64,000 nt of DNA from Salipiger sp. CCB-MM3 (GTDB lineage Bacteria > Pseudomonadota > Alphaproteobacteria > Rhodobacterales > Rhodobacteraceae). The notes under the pieces are model-generated. The model was not told where the DNA came from, did not search any database, and was given only the letters and a program-made list of their open reading frames with translations. The number at the start of each line of letters is the position of its first letter. The stretch's first letter is position 1. The position numbers and the translations under genes were made by a program. The stretch is taken from NCBI RefSeq assembly GCF_001687105.1, contig NZ_CP014595.1, positions 1,240,001 through 1,304,000 on the forward strand, written 5' to 3'. Below, one piece after another: positions 54,234 to 64,000 of this stretch.

Positions 54234-54470
54234 ATGAAAACGCTTATCGCATCCACTCTCATCGCCACCGCAGCCCTGACCGGAGTTGCCTCCGCAGCCC
54301 CCTCCGCCGCCGCAAACGCCGCGCGCGTGATCGAGGCGAACGTGCCGAACGCCGACCTCTCGGGCCTGAGCGACCAGCAGATCGTCGCCGTGGCGCACAC
54401 GCTGCAGCAGACCGAAGGCGCAGCCAAGAAAATCGGCGTGACCGAAGCGCTGATTCAGTCGCTGAACTGA
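54234..54470 (+). CDS. Small secreted protein, second of a tandem pair
   Basis: 78 residues, preceded by GGAAGGAACC. The start MKTLIASTLIATAALTGVAS is nearly identical to the upstream gene, and LSGLSDQQIVAVAHTL and TEALIQSLN match its core. The two genes are separated by about 157 bases and share a direction, so they arose by duplication. A strong terminator follows at 54530. Confidence 0.75.
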   Translation: MKTLIASTLIATAALTGVASAAPSAAANAARVIEANVPNADLSGLSDQQIVAVAHTLQQTEGAAKKIGVTEALIQSLN

Positions 54471-54529
54471 GCTCCGCCGGCCGCGGCTTGAGGGCCGCGC
54501 CCGCACAACTTCTCAGCACCAGACGCAAC

Positions 54530-54557
54530 GCGCCCCCGCAGAGCCCTGCGGGGGCGC
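54530..54557 (+). terminator. Terminator after the second small secreted protein
   Basis: Perfect 12-bp stem GCGCCCCCGCAG / CTGCGGGGGCGC with loop AGCC, flanked outside by CAAC / GTTG and followed by TTGTGTTTG. Confidence 0.7.
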
Positions 54558-54665
54558 AGTTGTGTTTGAGGCCTATCAGTCCCGCGACGATGTGGCCTGC
54601 GCCCTGAGCCGCCCGCAGCGCTCCCCCCGCGAAGGCGGCCCGGCACACTATACTTCACCAACGAA

Positions 54666-54691
54666 AAAGGGCCGCCCAGAGGCGGCCCTTT
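54666..54691 (-). terminator. Intrinsic terminator of tuf
   Basis: Read leftwards: AAAGGGCCGCC, loop TCTG, GGCGGCCCTTT and then TTCGT. It lies about 40 bases after the tuf stop codon. Confidence 0.85.
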
Positions 54692-54731
54692 CCCGATCTG
54701 CTGCCCGGCGTAGGTGCCGGGCGCGCGTTCA

Positions 54732-55907
<1,176 letters not shown>

Positions 55908-56093
55908 CTTTACAGACGTCTCACCTCTAGGGGGTCGACTGCGACCCGGTTTCGCATCGCGGGCCGTTTATTGAGTCGAGAGCAGAAAATCAAGCGTCTG
56001 TTGACAAATGGCGGCTTCGAAGCGCGGTTATTCGGTCACGGTTTCGCGCTCTCGGCCAGCCTTGGCCGATGTCGCAGCGGCAATTTCGGCCTC

Positions 56094-56723
56094 CTACCCC
56101 GCGCCCGGACGCTCCTGCGCAGCGGTTTCGGCCTCCGTGTTGGCCGCCGCGAGACGCGCTTCCGCCGCATCCTGCGCCGCCTCGCCGCCGAACCAGCCCT
56201 GCGCGCGCAACTCGCGGCGCATCCACATCTCGATCTGCAGCGCCGCATTGGCCGAGAGGTTGCGCATCTGCTCGGCCTTCGACTGGGTCAGCCCAGAGCC
56301 CGCCAGCGTTTCGGGGGTGATCGCCTCCATCACGGTGATCTGCTCGGGCGTGTCGTTGAGCTTTTTCTGCGCCGCATCATCCCAGATTGTCACCTTCAGG
56401 ATCAGCGCCGACTTGGGGCTGAACACCAGAGGCACGCCGGGCTGGGCCAGCACATAGCCTTCGACGCTGGTGCCGATGTGATAGTATTTCTCGCCGCCCT
56501 GCCGGTCGAAGCGCTCCTCGATGGCGTGATCCACCGCGGCTGTCCATTCCTCGGCGCTGGCCTCGCGCGACAGCGGTCCCTTGACGATGTTGGGCGCCAC
56601 CACCTCGGAAAAGCCGAGCTTGAAATTGCCCAGCGGCTCCGCCGGTTTCTCAAGATTGCGCTGGCCGTTGGCGCAGGCGGTGAGCCCGAGAAACATGGCA
56701 AGGGCGGCGGCAAGGCGGAACAT
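56094..56723 (-). CDS. Hypothetical lipoprotein
   Basis: 209 residues from the ATG at 56723; a GTG at 56744 is an alternative. MFRLAAALAMFLGLTAC is a lipoprotein signal with lipidation at Cys 17. The body contains GNFKLGFSEVVAPNIVKGPL and KSALILKVTIWDDAAQKKL, and the C-terminus is Ala/Glu-rich. I recognise no characterised family; it is widely kept in related genomes (from memory). It is divergent from the P450 gene. Confidence 0.75.
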   Translation of the reverse strand: MFRLAAALAMFLGLTACANGQRNLEKPAEPLGNFKLGFSEVVAPNIVKGPLSREASAEEWTAAVDHAIEERFDRQGGEKYYHIGTSVEGYVLAQPGVPLVFSPKSALILKVTIWDDAAQKKLNDTPEQITVMEAITPETLAGSGLTQSKAEQMRNLSANAALQIEMWMRRELRAQGWFGGEAAQDAAEARLAAANTEAETAAQERPGAG

Positions 56724-56839
56724 GGTCGAACTTTCGGCAAACACTGGGGCCCGAGGGATAGCCCGACGGCGGCGGCGCTGGCAATCTCCCGGCTTTGCCG
56801 TGGCCCTCGGCGCACCTATCTTCTGCTAAGAGGTGTGAC

Positions 56840-58210
56840 ATGATCGAAACGTCGTCCGAACCCCAAAGCCCCGCACCGCTGCCGGTGCGCGCGCCGCTGG
56901 TGACCGAACCCTTGGGCATTCTGGCCAGCCTGCGGGCGGCGCGGCGCAATCTGCTGGCGATCATCCCCGACCTCGCGACCCGCACGCCGATGGTGTCGGG
57001 CCGTACCGGCGCGCGCTGGCATATGCTGATGGAGCCGGGCGCGATCCGCGAAGTGCTGCTCGAACGGCTCGACGACTACCCTAAGTCGATGGTCACCAAG
57101 AACCTGCTGCGCCCGGCGATCGGCGAGTCGATGTTCGTCGCCGAGGGCGCGCAATGGCGCTGGCAGCGGCGCGCCGCCGCCCCCGCCTTCTCCGCCCGCA
57201 ATATGAGCAACCTCGGCCCGATCATGGCCGGCGCGGCGGACCGGGCGGCGCAGCGGATCGCCGCACAGCAGGGACGCGCGGTCGACCTCTACGAAGAGAT
57301 GGTCACCACGACCTTCGACGTGATCTCGGAAGTCACCTTTTCCGGCGGCGAGGCCTTTGCCCGCGACGCGGTGCATCGGGCGATCGACGGCTATATCGCC
57401 GAGGCCGGGCGGATCTCGCTGTTCGACGTGCTGGGCCTGCCCGATTGGGTGCCCCGCCCGGGGCGCATGCGCTCGGCGGGCGGGCTGACCGAGATGAAGC
57501 GCGTGGCGGATGCCGCCATTGACGACCGCGCTGCCCGTGGACCGCGCGAGGTGCCGGACCTGCTGGATTTGCTGCTGGCCGGCGAGGACCCGGAAACCAC
57601 GCGCCGCATGAACACCGCCGAGCTGCGCGACAACCTGCTGACCTTCATCGTCGCCGGGCATGAAACCACGGCGATCACCCTGTCGTGGGCGCTCTACCTG
57701 CTGGCGTTCGATCCCGAGGCGCAGGAGCGCGCGCGGGACGAGGTCATGGCGGGGGTCAGCGGCGGTACCGCCAGCGCCGCCGAGGTGGCTGAACTGCCCT
57801 ATCTGCGCCGGGTGATCGACGAGACGCTGCGGCTTTATCCGCCCGCGGGGATCGTCTCGCGCACGGCGCAGGTGCCGGACGAGCTCTGCGGGCGCGAGAT
57901 CAAGCCCGGCGATACGGTGATGATCCCGATCTACGCGCTGCACCGCAGTCATCGCCTGTGGGAAGATCCAGACGCTTTCCGGCCCGACCGCTTTCTGGAA
58001 AAGCCGCCGCGCTACGCCTATCTGCCCTTCGGCGACGGGCCGCGGATCTGCATTGGCGCGGCTTTCGCACTGCAGGAGGCGCTGATCGTGCTTGCATCGC
58101 TGCTGAAGCGCTTTCGCTTCAGCGCCGTCGAGGGCCGCGCGCCGGAGCCGGTGATGATCCTCACCTTGCGCCCCGAGGGCGGCGTGTGGCTGGAGGCCGA
58201 ACCGCTCTGA
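56840..58210 (+). CDS. Cytochrome P450
   Basis: 456 residues from the ATG at 56840 (AAGAGGTG upstream). The oxygen-binding I-helix is FIVAGHETTAITLSWAL, the K-helix ExxR is DETLRLYPP and the heme loop FGDGPRICIGAAFA carries the axial Cys. The form is like soluble CYP4/CYP102-type fatty-acid hydroxylases. No ferredoxin or reductase gene is nearby, so the redox partner and the substrate are unknown. Confidence 0.93.
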   Translation: MIETSSEPQSPAPLPVRAPLVTEPLGILASLRAARRNLLAIIPDLATRTPMVSGRTGARWHMLMEPGAIREVLLERLDDYPKSMVTKNLLRPAIGESMFVAEGAQWRWQRRAAAPAFSARNMSNLGPIMAGAADRAAQRIAAQQGRAVDLYEEMVTTTFDVISEVTFSGGEAFARDAVHRAIDGYIAEAGRISLFDVLGLPDWVPRPGRMRSAGGLTEMKRVADAAIDDRAARGPREVPDLLDLLLAGEDPETTRRMNTAELRDNLLTFIVAGHETTAITLSWALYLLAFDPEAQERARDEVMAGVSGGTASAAEVAELPYLRRVIDETLRLYPPAGIVSRTAQVPDELCGREIKPGDTVMIPIYALHRSHRLWEDPDAFRPDRFLEKPPRYAYLPFGDGPRICIGAAFALQEALIVLASLLKRFRFSAVEGRAPEPVMILTLRPEGGVWLEAEPL

Positions 58211-58249
58211 CGCCGCGCCTCCGGCACGCTTCGGATATGCGCATTTGGA

Positions 58250-58288
58250 AAGAGAAGAAGCCTTGGGAACTTCGGTCCTTCTTCTCTT
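58250..58288. repeat. Inverted repeat fused to repeat copy 3
   Basis: AAGAGAAGAAG (58250-58260) and CTTCTTCTCTT (58278-58288) form a perfect 11-bp stem with a 17-base loop. The right arm is the tail of the 64-nt repeat copy 3, and the left arm is a second, isolated tail in opposite orientation. Confidence 0.7.
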
Positions 58289-58341
58289 CGGAAAATACGC
58301 TGGGGGTGAGGCGCGCAGCGACGAGGGGGCAGCGCCCCCTC
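58278..58341 (-). repeat. 64-nt double-hairpin repeat, copy 3
   Basis: Reverse orientation of copies 1 and 2, with the same GAGGGGGC/GCCCCCTC hairpin and the CACCCCC..GTATTTTC segment; the second small hairpin is imperfect here. It sits between the convergent P450 and adenosyltransferase genes, six bases from the latter's stop codon. Confidence 0.85.
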
Positions 58342-58347
58342 TCTTTC

Positions 58348-58923
58348 TCAGTCGCGGTTGGCGCCGGGCACCCAGAGCACATCCGCCGCGCCGCCATCAT
58401 TGGACATACGCGCGGCGCAGAAGAACCAGTCGCTGAGCCGATTGAGATAGGTCACCGCCGGGCGGTTCACCTCCTCCAGCGTGGCCAGTTCCACCGCGCG
58501 GCGCTCGGCGCGGCGGGCGACGGTGCGGCACTGGTGCAGGAAGGCGGAGGCCGCCGTGCCGCCGGGCAGCACGAAGCTGCGCAGCGGTTCGAGCTGGGCG
58601 GTCATCGCGTCCATCTCGGTCTCGAGCCGGTCGACCTGCGCCTGCGTCAGGCGCAGCACCGGGTAGCCGGCCTCGGCGTCCTTGGCCATATCGGGGCGGG
58701 CAAGGTCGGAGCCGAGATCGAAAAGATCGTTCTGGATGAGCGCGAGTTTCGCATCCAGCGCCGGGTCCGCGTGCAGCCGCGCCAGCCCGACCACCGAGTT
58801 CAGCTCGTCCACCGTGCCATAGGCCTCGACCCGCGGCGCGAATTTCGGCACGCGCGAGCCATCGACCAGCGCCGTGTCACCCTTGTCGCCAGTGCGGGTG
58901 TAAATCTTGTTGAGCACGACCAT
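58348..58923 (-). CDS. PduO-type cob(I)alamin adenosyltransferase
   Basis: 191 residues. The enzyme transfers adenosyl from ATP to cobalamin, giving coenzyme B12. Motifs: YTRTGDKGDTALVDGSRVPK (ATP binding), EAYGTVDELNSVVGLAR and the C-terminal signature YLNRLSDWFFCAARM. No cobalamin riboswitch or B12 synthesis gene is near. It is immediately downstream of the HIG1-type gene on the same strand. Confidence 0.93.
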   Translation of the reverse strand: MVVLNKIYTRTGDKGDTALVDGSRVPKFAPRVEAYGTVDELNSVVGLARLHADPALDAKLALIQNDLFDLGSDLARPDMAKDAEAGYPVLRLTQAQVDRLETEMDAMTAQLEPLRSFVLPGGTAASAFLHQCRTVARRAERRAVELATLEEVNRPAVTYLNRLSDWFFCAARMSNDGGAADVLWVPGANRD

Positions 58924-59124
58924 TCAGCTTCTCCGGATCAGCACAAAGACGAGGATGAGCACCACCGCCGCAAATTGCGCGATGATGCGCCAGCGCATCG
59001 CCTTGTTGGCGTATTTCTTGTTGAAGGCGCCTCCCTTCGCGAAAGAGCCGATGCCGAAGAGCAGAATGCCCACGACCGCCATCATCACGACGGCAACGAC
59101 CAGAAACAGCGGGTCATCGCGCAT
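58924..59124 (-). CDS. HIG1 family twin-transmembrane protein
   Basis: 66 residues with two membrane helices (about 7-26 and 46-63) joined by the short basic loop SFAKGGAFNKKYANKAMRWR, the HIG1-domain signature. Mitochondrial relatives (Rcf1/HIGD1A) associate with respiratory complexes; bacterial roles are unclear. It directly precedes the adenosyltransferase gene, with the start and stop adjacent. Confidence 0.88.
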   Translation of the reverse strand: MRDDPLFLVVAVVMMAVVGILLFGIGSFAKGGAFNKKYANKAMRWRIIAQFAAVVLILVFVLIRRS

Positions 59125-59226
59125 GGATTTGCCTCCCTATCCTCTTGCTTCCCACATAGCCGGTTCGCGGCCAAAAGCGAAGGCGCGCGGCTGCGACCTT
59201 AGCGCGCTCCACCGCGCCTCCTGCAG

Positions 59227-60090
59227 TTAGCGGGTGCGTTCGATGATCCAGTCGAGCAGGCGCGACGGCAGCAGGCGGCGCAGCGTGCCCATGATGTGGG
59301 TCGGCGTGGTGACATAATAGCGCGGCGCGGGATGATCGCTCTCCAAGGCGCGGATCAGCTTTTCGGTGACCGCCGAGGCGGGCAGCTCGAATGTGTCCTC
59401 TTGCGGGGCCGCATAGAGCCGCTTGCGCAACGAGCCTTCGTATTGCGCGCGGCGCGGGCTGTCCTGCCAGTTCACCCAACGCTCGAAATGGGGGACGGAA
59501 TTGGCGCGGATCTTCGAGGTGATCGGGCCGGGCTCGACGAGGATCACCTTGATCGGCGTGTCCGACATCTCGATGCGCAGCACGTCGGTCAGCCCTTCGA
59601 GCGCGTGTTTGGTCGACACATAGGCCCCGCGCCACGGCATTGGCACCAGCCCCAGAACCGACGAGCAGTTGATGATCCGCCCGTGCCCCTGCGCGCGCAT
59701 CACCGGGATCACCATGCGGGTCAGCGTGTGCCAGCCGAAGAGGTTGACCTCGAAGATCTCGCGCAGCGCGCCGGTGGGCAGATCCTCGAGCGCCCCCGGC
59801 ACCGCGTAGGCGCCATTGTTGTAGAGCGCGTCGAGCGTCCCGCCGGTGGTCGCCAGTACCTCTGCCAACGCCGCCTTCATCGAGGCCTCGTCGGCATAGT
59901 CGAGCCGCGGGCTCTCGAAGCCTTCGGTCCGCAGCCGGGCGCAATCCTCTTCGCTGCGGCAACTGGCGAACACCCGCCAGCCACGGGCGCGCAGCCCGCG
60001 GGCCGCCGCAGCGCCGATGCCCGACGAGCAGCCGGTGATCAGAATGGATTTTCGGGATTCTGTCGCAGCCTGTTCGGTACTCAATGCCAT
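59227..60090 (-). CDS. Short-chain dehydrogenase/reductase
   Basis: 287 residues. The NAD(P) loop is ITGCSSGIGAAAA, NNGAYA is the second motif, the catalytic Ser lies in INCSSVLG and the Tyr-Lys pair is YVSTK. The long C-terminal part (RRLLPSRLLDWIIERT) is typical of larger classical SDRs. The substrate is unknown. It is about 100 bases upstream of the HIG1 gene in the same direction. Confidence 0.9.
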   Translation of the reverse strand: MALSTEQAATESRKSILITGCSSGIGAAAARGLRARGWRVFASCRSEEDCARLRTEGFESPRLDYADEASMKAALAEVLATTGGTLDALYNNGAYAVPGALEDLPTGALREIFEVNLFGWHTLTRMVIPVMRAQGHGRIINCSSVLGLVPMPWRGAYVSTKHALEGLTDVLRIEMSDTPIKVILVEPGPITSKIRANSVPHFERWVNWQDSPRRAQYEGSLRKRLYAAPQEDTFELPASAVTEKLIRALESDHPAPRYYVTTPTHIMGTLRRLLPSRLLDWIIERTR

Positions 60091-60195
60091 ACGCCGGTCT
60101 CCTGTTCGCAGAGACCGGGATAGGCGAGGCGGGCGGGGGCTGCAATCGCTGGCGGCTCACTCCGCCGCCTCAGGTCACAGCCTTAGTTCACCGCC

Positions 60196-60759
60196 TCAAT
60201 TTACAGCGGCGGCGAGATAGGCGTCATACATCCAGCCAGCGGTACCGCCATCTTGCGCCTGCAGCTTCACCCAGCCATCGCCGGGATCGCTGAGCACCTC
60301 GACGCGGTCGCCTTCGCCGAGCTGACCGACGACGCTGTAGCTGGTGCCCGGACCATAGCGCAGGTTGACCCGGCTGCCGGTGACCTTGCGCAGATCCGCG
60401 GGCGTCTCAGGCTCGGCGCTTTCGGGCTCGAAGCTGGCCGCGATGGGTTTGTCGGGCACTGCCGCCAGCGCAAGGTCCATGCTCTTGGCTGTCGCCGCCG
60501 CCCCAGTGACCTTCGCCTCGGTCACAGTCGCCTGCGATTCGGCGGGCCCCACATCGGTGAGCGAGGCGGTGCTGGCGCGGGTCACCTCAGGCTCAACGGC
60601 GGCGTCTGCTGAAGCTGCGGGCAGAGTTTCGGCCTCGGCTGCGCGGACCATCATCGGCAGATCGACACCATTGGTTCCGGCGGAGAATTCCGCGCCTCCG
60701 GACATTGAATACCAAGCCCAGCCCAGAAGGCCAAAAGTAAGCACCATAAGGCGTTTCAT
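60196..60759 (-). CDS. SH3 domain protein with membrane anchor
   Basis: 187 residues from the ATG at 60759, with AGGAGA upstream. A hydrophobic N-terminus (MKRLMVLTFGLLGWAWYSMS) is followed by an Ala/Thr/Glu-rich linker and a C-terminal bacterial SH3 domain (about 127-185: VTGSRVNLRYGPGTSYSVVG, GWVKLQAQDGGTAGWMYD). It probably lies in the periplasm and may bind peptidoglycan. It is divergent from parC. Confidence 0.85.
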   Translation of the reverse strand: MKRLMVLTFGLLGWAWYSMSGGAEFSAGTNGVDLPMMVRAAEAETLPAASADAAVEPEVTRASTASLTDVGPAESQATVTEAKVTGAAATAKSMDLALAAVPDKPIAASFEPESAEPETPADLRKVTGSRVNLRYGPGTSYSVVGQLGEGDRVEVLSDPGDGWVKLQAQDGGTAGWMYDAYLAAAVN

Positions 60760-60951
60760 GCTGAAATCTCCTGAACAGAAAAGGGCTGGCTGAAAAAGGC
60801 CGCTGGCGCACCGTTCCAATACTCGGCGTCACGCTCAGCATAGCCGATTTGCGCGCTCGCCTTAAGCGGGAATCTGGAAAAATCCGCTCTGAATGGAATT
60901 CGCGGTGCGGATCGCTTGCCCGCGCTTTTCTGCGCGGGTATCACAATATGC

Positions 60952-63267
60952 ATGAACGATATCGTCGATGACCCCAACATGAACCCTCGTAACGTGGCAG
61001 AGACCCTGCGCCGGGCAATCGGCGAGCGGTACCTGACCTATGCTCTGTCGACGATCATGAACCGGGCGCTGCCAGACGCCCGTGACGGGCTCAAGCCCGT
61101 GCATCGTCGTATCCTTTATGCAATGCGCCGGCTGCGACTTAGTTCCAGCGGAGGCTTCCTGAAGTCGGCAAAAATCTCCGGCGACACGATGGGGGATTTC
61201 CACCCGCATGGCGACGCGGCGATCTATGACGCCATGGCGCGCCTCGCGCAGGACTTCACCATCCGCTACCCGCTGGTCGACGGTCAGGGCAACTTTGGCA
61301 ACATCGACGGCGATAACCCGGCGGCCTCGCGTTATACCGAGGCGCGGATGACCATCATGGCCGAGGCGCTGCTGCAGGGTCTCGACGAGGACGCGGTGGA
61401 CTACCGCCCGAACTACGATGGCCGTCTCGAAGAGCCCGTGGTGCTGCCCGCCTCCTATCCCAACCTGCTGGCCAACGGCTCGTCGGGCATCGCGGTGGGC
61501 ATGGCGACCAACATTCCGCCGCACAACATTGGCGAGCTGATCGACGCCAGCCTGCATCTCATCAAGTCGCCGAACGCGCTGGACGAGACGCTGCTGCAAT
61601 ATGTGCCCGGTCCCGATTTCCCCACCGGCGGGGTGATTGTCGAGTCGCGCGAGAACATCGCGCAGGCCTATGCCACCGGACGCGGCTCGATCCGCCTGCG
61701 CGCGAAATGGGAGGTCGAGGACCTTGGCCGCGGACAATGGCAGGTCGTGGTTACCGAGATCCCCTATCAGGTGCAGAAGTCCAAGCTGGTCGAGCGGCTG
61801 GCCGAGTTGATCCAGACCAAGAAGGTGCCGATCCTCGCCGACATCCGGGACGAGAGCGCCGAAGACATCCGCATGGTGCTGGAGCCCAAGAGCAAGAACA
61901 TCGACCCCGATCTGCTGATGAACCTGCTGTTCAAGAACAGCGATCTGGAGATTCGCTTCTCGCTCAACATGAACGTGCTGATCGACGGCGTGACGCCAAA
62001 GGTCTGCTCGCTGAAAGAGGTGCTGCGCGCCTTCCTCGATTTCCGGCGCGACGTGCTGTGCCGCCGCTCGCGGCACCGGATGGAGAAGATCGACCACCGT
62101 CTCGAGGTGCTGGAAGGGCTGATCATCGCCTTCCTCAACCTCGACCGCGTCATCGACATCATCCGCTATGATGAGGACCCCAAGGCCGCGCTGATGCGCG
62201 AGGACTGGGGCCGCAAGACCGCCCGTGCCACCTCCGAGGCCGATTACGTCTCCCCTGCCCCGGTGTCGGGCGAAGACGAGTTCGGCCTGACCGAGGTGCA
62301 GACCGAAGCCATCCTCAACATGCGCCTGCGCAGCTTGCGCAAGCTCGAAGAGATGGAACTGGTCGCCGAGCGCGACAAGCTGATGGAAGAGCGCGCCGGT
62401 CTCGAAGACCTTCTGGCCAGCGAAGACCTGCAGTGGAAGCGTATCTCGGGCGAATTGCGCGAGGTGAAGAAGGCCTTCACCAAGGATCTCGAGCGGGGTG
62501 CGCGCCTCACCGCCTTCGCCGAAGCGGGCGAGGTCGAGGAAGTGCCGCTGGAAGCGATGATCGAGCGCGAGCCGATCACCGTGGTCTGCTCGCAGATGGG
62601 CTGGATCCGCGCGATGAAGGGCCACATCGACCTGAACTCGGAACTGAAGTTCAAGGACGGCGACGGCCCGCGCTTCATCTTCCACGCCGAGACGACGGAC
62701 CGCCTGCTGGTCTTCGGCTCGAACGGGCGCTTCTACACGATCTCTGCCGCCAACCTGCCCGGCGGGCGCGGCATGGGCGAGCCGCTGCGGCTGATGGTCG
62801 ATCTGCCCAACGAGGCGCAGATCATCGACATTTTCGCGCATGTGCCGGGCCGCAAGCTGCTTCTGGCCTCCTCTGCCGGGGACGGCTTCGTGGTGCCCGA
62901 GGCGGATGTTCTGGCGCAGACCCGCGCGGGCAAGCAGGCCCTCAACGTCCGAGAGCCCGCCTTCGCCAAGATCTGCAAGCCAGTGACGGGCGACGCGGTG
63001 GCCGTGGTCGGCGAGAACCGCAAGGTGCTGGTCTTTATGCTCGACGAACTGCCCGAGATGGGCCGGGGCAAGGGCGTGCGCCTGCAGAAGTACAAGGATG
63101 GCGGCCTGTCGGACCTGACAACCTTCACGCTGGCCGACGGCCTCACTTGGAAGGACCCGGCCGGGCGCACCCGCACCCAATCCGACCTCAGCGAGTGGAT
63201 CGCCAAGCGCGCCACCGCGGGCCGTATGGCGCCGCGCGGCTTCCCGCGGGACAATACGTTCACCTGA
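60952..63267 (+). CDS. parC: DNA topoisomerase IV subunit A
   Basis: 771 residues from the ATG at 60952, the usual ParC length. The catalytic Tyr is 128 in [11 protein letters not shown]. The quinolone-determining segment reads [10 protein letters not shown], where E. coli ParC has HPHGDSACYE. The beta-propeller C-terminal domain (from about residue 500) has the blade repeats [15 protein letters not shown] and [13 protein letters not shown]. With ParE, encoded elsewhere, it unlinks daughter chromosomes. A terminator follows. Confidence 0.95.
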   Translation: MNDIVDDPNMNPRNVAETLRRAIGERYLTYALSTIMNRALPDARDGLKPVHRRILYAMRRLRLSSSGGFLKSAKISGDTMGDFHPHGDAAIYDAMARLAQDFTIRYPLVDGQGNFGNIDGDNPAASRYTEARMTIMAEALLQGLDEDAVDYRPNYDGRLEEPVVLPASYPNLLANGSSGIAVGMATNIPPHNIGELIDASLHLIKSPNALDETLLQYVPGPDFPTGGVIVESRENIAQAYATGRGSIRLRAKWEVEDLGRGQWQVVVTEIPYQVQKSKLVERLAELIQTKKVPILADIRDESAEDIRMVLEPKSKNIDPDLLMNLLFKNSDLEIRFSLNMNVLIDGVTPKVCSLKEVLRAFLDFRRDVLCRRSRHRMEKIDHRLEVLEGLIIAFLNLDRVIDIIRYDEDPKAALMREDWGRKTARATSEADYVSPAPVSGEDEFGLTEVQTEAILNMRLRSLRKLEEMELVAERDKLMEERAGLEDLLASEDLQWKRISGELREVKKAFTKDLERGARLTAFAEAGEVEEVPLEAMIEREPITVVCSQMGWIRAMKGHIDLNSELKFKDGDGPRFIFHAETTDRLLVFGSNGRFYTISAANLPGGRGMGEPLRLMVDLPNEAQIIDIFAHVPGRKLLLASSAGDGFVVPEADVLAQTRAGKQALNVREPAFAKICKPVTGDAVAVVGENRKVLVFMLDELPEMGRGKGVRLQKYKDGGLSDLTTFTLADGLTWKDPAGRTRTQSDLSEWIAKRATAGRMAPRGFPRDNTFT

Positions 63268-63661
63268 TCTGCCACGGCAGGCAGGGCTGAAACCTCAAAC
63301 AAGGGGCCGCCTTCGGGTGGCCCTTTTGCCGTTTGGCTCCGCTGAAAGCGACCCGACGCCCCCTCTGAACCAAGGTCTGCGAATCAAGTTTCGGCCCGTC
63401 CTAAGCCTGATCAGGCACCAACTCAGCCCATCGCCTATTTTTTGTGCAGAACGCCAACACGCGCGAAACGCGTTTCCGACCGTTCGAATTTCCGCCGCGA
63501 CATCGCGCTGCTCCGCGTCCACACAAGCGCGCTAACGCAGCGGCGTTTTGGCACGCTTGGCCAAATTGGCACTGTTTCCCTCGCGTTCACTTCGCTATCA
63601 CCCCACGGGAGAACCAGAAGTGCCGTGCTTGCTGCGGCGAAACAAAGGGAGTGATCCGCTC
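63268..63661. other. Intergenic region between parC and etfB
   Basis: 394 bases. It holds the parC terminator (63304-63327). Further right are several short inverted segments, such as CGCGCGAAACGCG near 63462 and TTGGCACGCTTGGCCAAATT near 63545, close to where the etfB promoter should lie. No clear -35/-10 pair was found. Confidence 0.5.
63304..63327 (+). terminator. Intrinsic terminator of parC
   Basis: GGGCCGCC, loop TTCG, GGTGGCCC (one G-T pair) and four T. Confidence 0.85.
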
Positions 63662-64000
63662 ATGAAGGTGCTTGTGCCCGTGAAGCGCGTGATCGACTAC
63701 AACGTGAAAGTCCGCGTGAAAGCGGACGGCACGGGAGTCGATCTTGCCAACGTCAAGATGTCGATGAACCCGTTCGACGAGATCGCCGTCGAAGAGGCCA
63801 TCCGCCTCAAGGAAGCTGGCAAGGCCGAGGAAGTGATCGTCGTCTCGATCGGCGTCAAGCAGAGCCAGGAAACCCTGCGCACCGCGCTGGCCATGGGAGC
63901 TGACCGCGCCATCCTCGTGACCGCCGCCGATGACGTGCACACCGACATCGAGCCCCTCGCCGTCGCCAAGGTCCTCGCCAAGATCGTCGAGGAAGAGGCC
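63662..64000 (+). CDS. etfB: Electron transfer flavoprotein subunit beta (3' end cut off)
   Basis: 113 residues are visible from the ATG at 63662, which has GGGAG nine bases upstream; the gene runs off the window. [20 protein letters not shown], then [20 protein letters not shown] and GADRAILVT are family-specific. The protein forms the EtfAB dimer that passes electrons from acyl-CoA dehydrogenases to the quinone pool; etfA normally follows. Confidence 0.95.
   Translation, partial: MKVLVPVKRVIDYNVKVRVKADGTGVDLANVKMSMNPFDEIAVEEAIRLKEAGKAEEVIVVSIGVKQSQETLRTALAMGADRAILVTAADDVHTDIEPLAVAKVLAKIVEEEA

Noticed and set aside
58924..59226. Cobalamin riboswitch near the adenosyltransferase
   Set aside because: No B12-box-like sequence was seen and the leader is short and occupied by the HIG1 gene.
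60862..63180. A 772-codon open frame antisense to parC
   Set aside because: Same cause; composition is biased to His, Arg, Gln and Val and there is no ribosome binding site or family motif.

Overview
The window is high-GC bacterial chromosome, almost certainly from the Rhodobacterales (Roseobacter/Salipiger-like Alphaproteobacteria). Evidence for this assignment: an aapJQMP general L-amino-acid transporter, an ATP12-type chaperone, IalB- and HIG1-family proteins, DUF2927 and DUF1365 families, and the rpmH-rnpA-yidD-yidC locus followed by MOSC, engB and argB. I see no phage, insertion sequence, CRISPR array or rRNA operon. Genes are dense, often overlap by ATGA or GTGA, and are mostly housekeeping. 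The genus is inference; the order is well supported.

Layout. 1-5.3 kb: a cut-off DUF1365 gene coupled to a cyclopropane-synthase-like methyltransferase, a cupredoxin-like secreted protein without copper ligands, then SRAP, RluE, TadA and RluB. 5.4-12.9 kb: a membrane/stress cluster of small membrane proteins, two XpaC-like proteins, TelA, a DUF2927 lipoprotein, an SPFH-GYF protein and a zinc-ribbon membrane protein. 13-20.4 kb: PfkB kinase, Dtd, a TolC-like lipoprotein, a Nudix protein, tRNA-Arg(ACG), and a TVP38 / FAD-disulfide oxidoreductase / histidine kinase group. 20.6-29.8 kb: rpmH-rnpA-yidD, ttcA, an EAL protein, yidC, MOSC, engB, argB, a ferredoxin and SixA. 30-35 kb: aapJQMP. 35-45.5 kb: ATP12, HAD phosphatase, RluC, CrcB, RarA, Deg protease, SerB, asparaginase, IalB, RlmN and an apparently frameshifted small gene behind a highly structured leader. 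45.6-53.4 kb: copA-cueR under a CueR-type promoter, a hybrid histidine kinase coupled to a periplasmic sulfite-oxidase-fold protein with a divergent LuxR-type regulator, and ZntB. 53.8-64 kb: two tandem small secreted paralogues, EF-Tu, a lipoprotein, cytochrome P450, PduO-type adenosyltransferase, HIG1 protein, SDR, SH3 protein, ParC and the start of etfB.

Themes. RNA modification and translation are strongly represented (RluE, RluB, RluC, TadA, TtcA, RlmN, Dtd, RnpA, EF-Tu). Envelope maintenance is the other theme (YidC, YidD, Deg protease, SPFH/TelA cluster, TVP38). The least understood parts are the XpaC-TelA-SPFH-zinc-ribbon cluster, the histidine kinase with the sulfite-oxidase-fold partner, the tandem small secreted proteins, the structured leader at 45054-45114, and a 64-nt double-hairpin repeat present three times next to gene ends.
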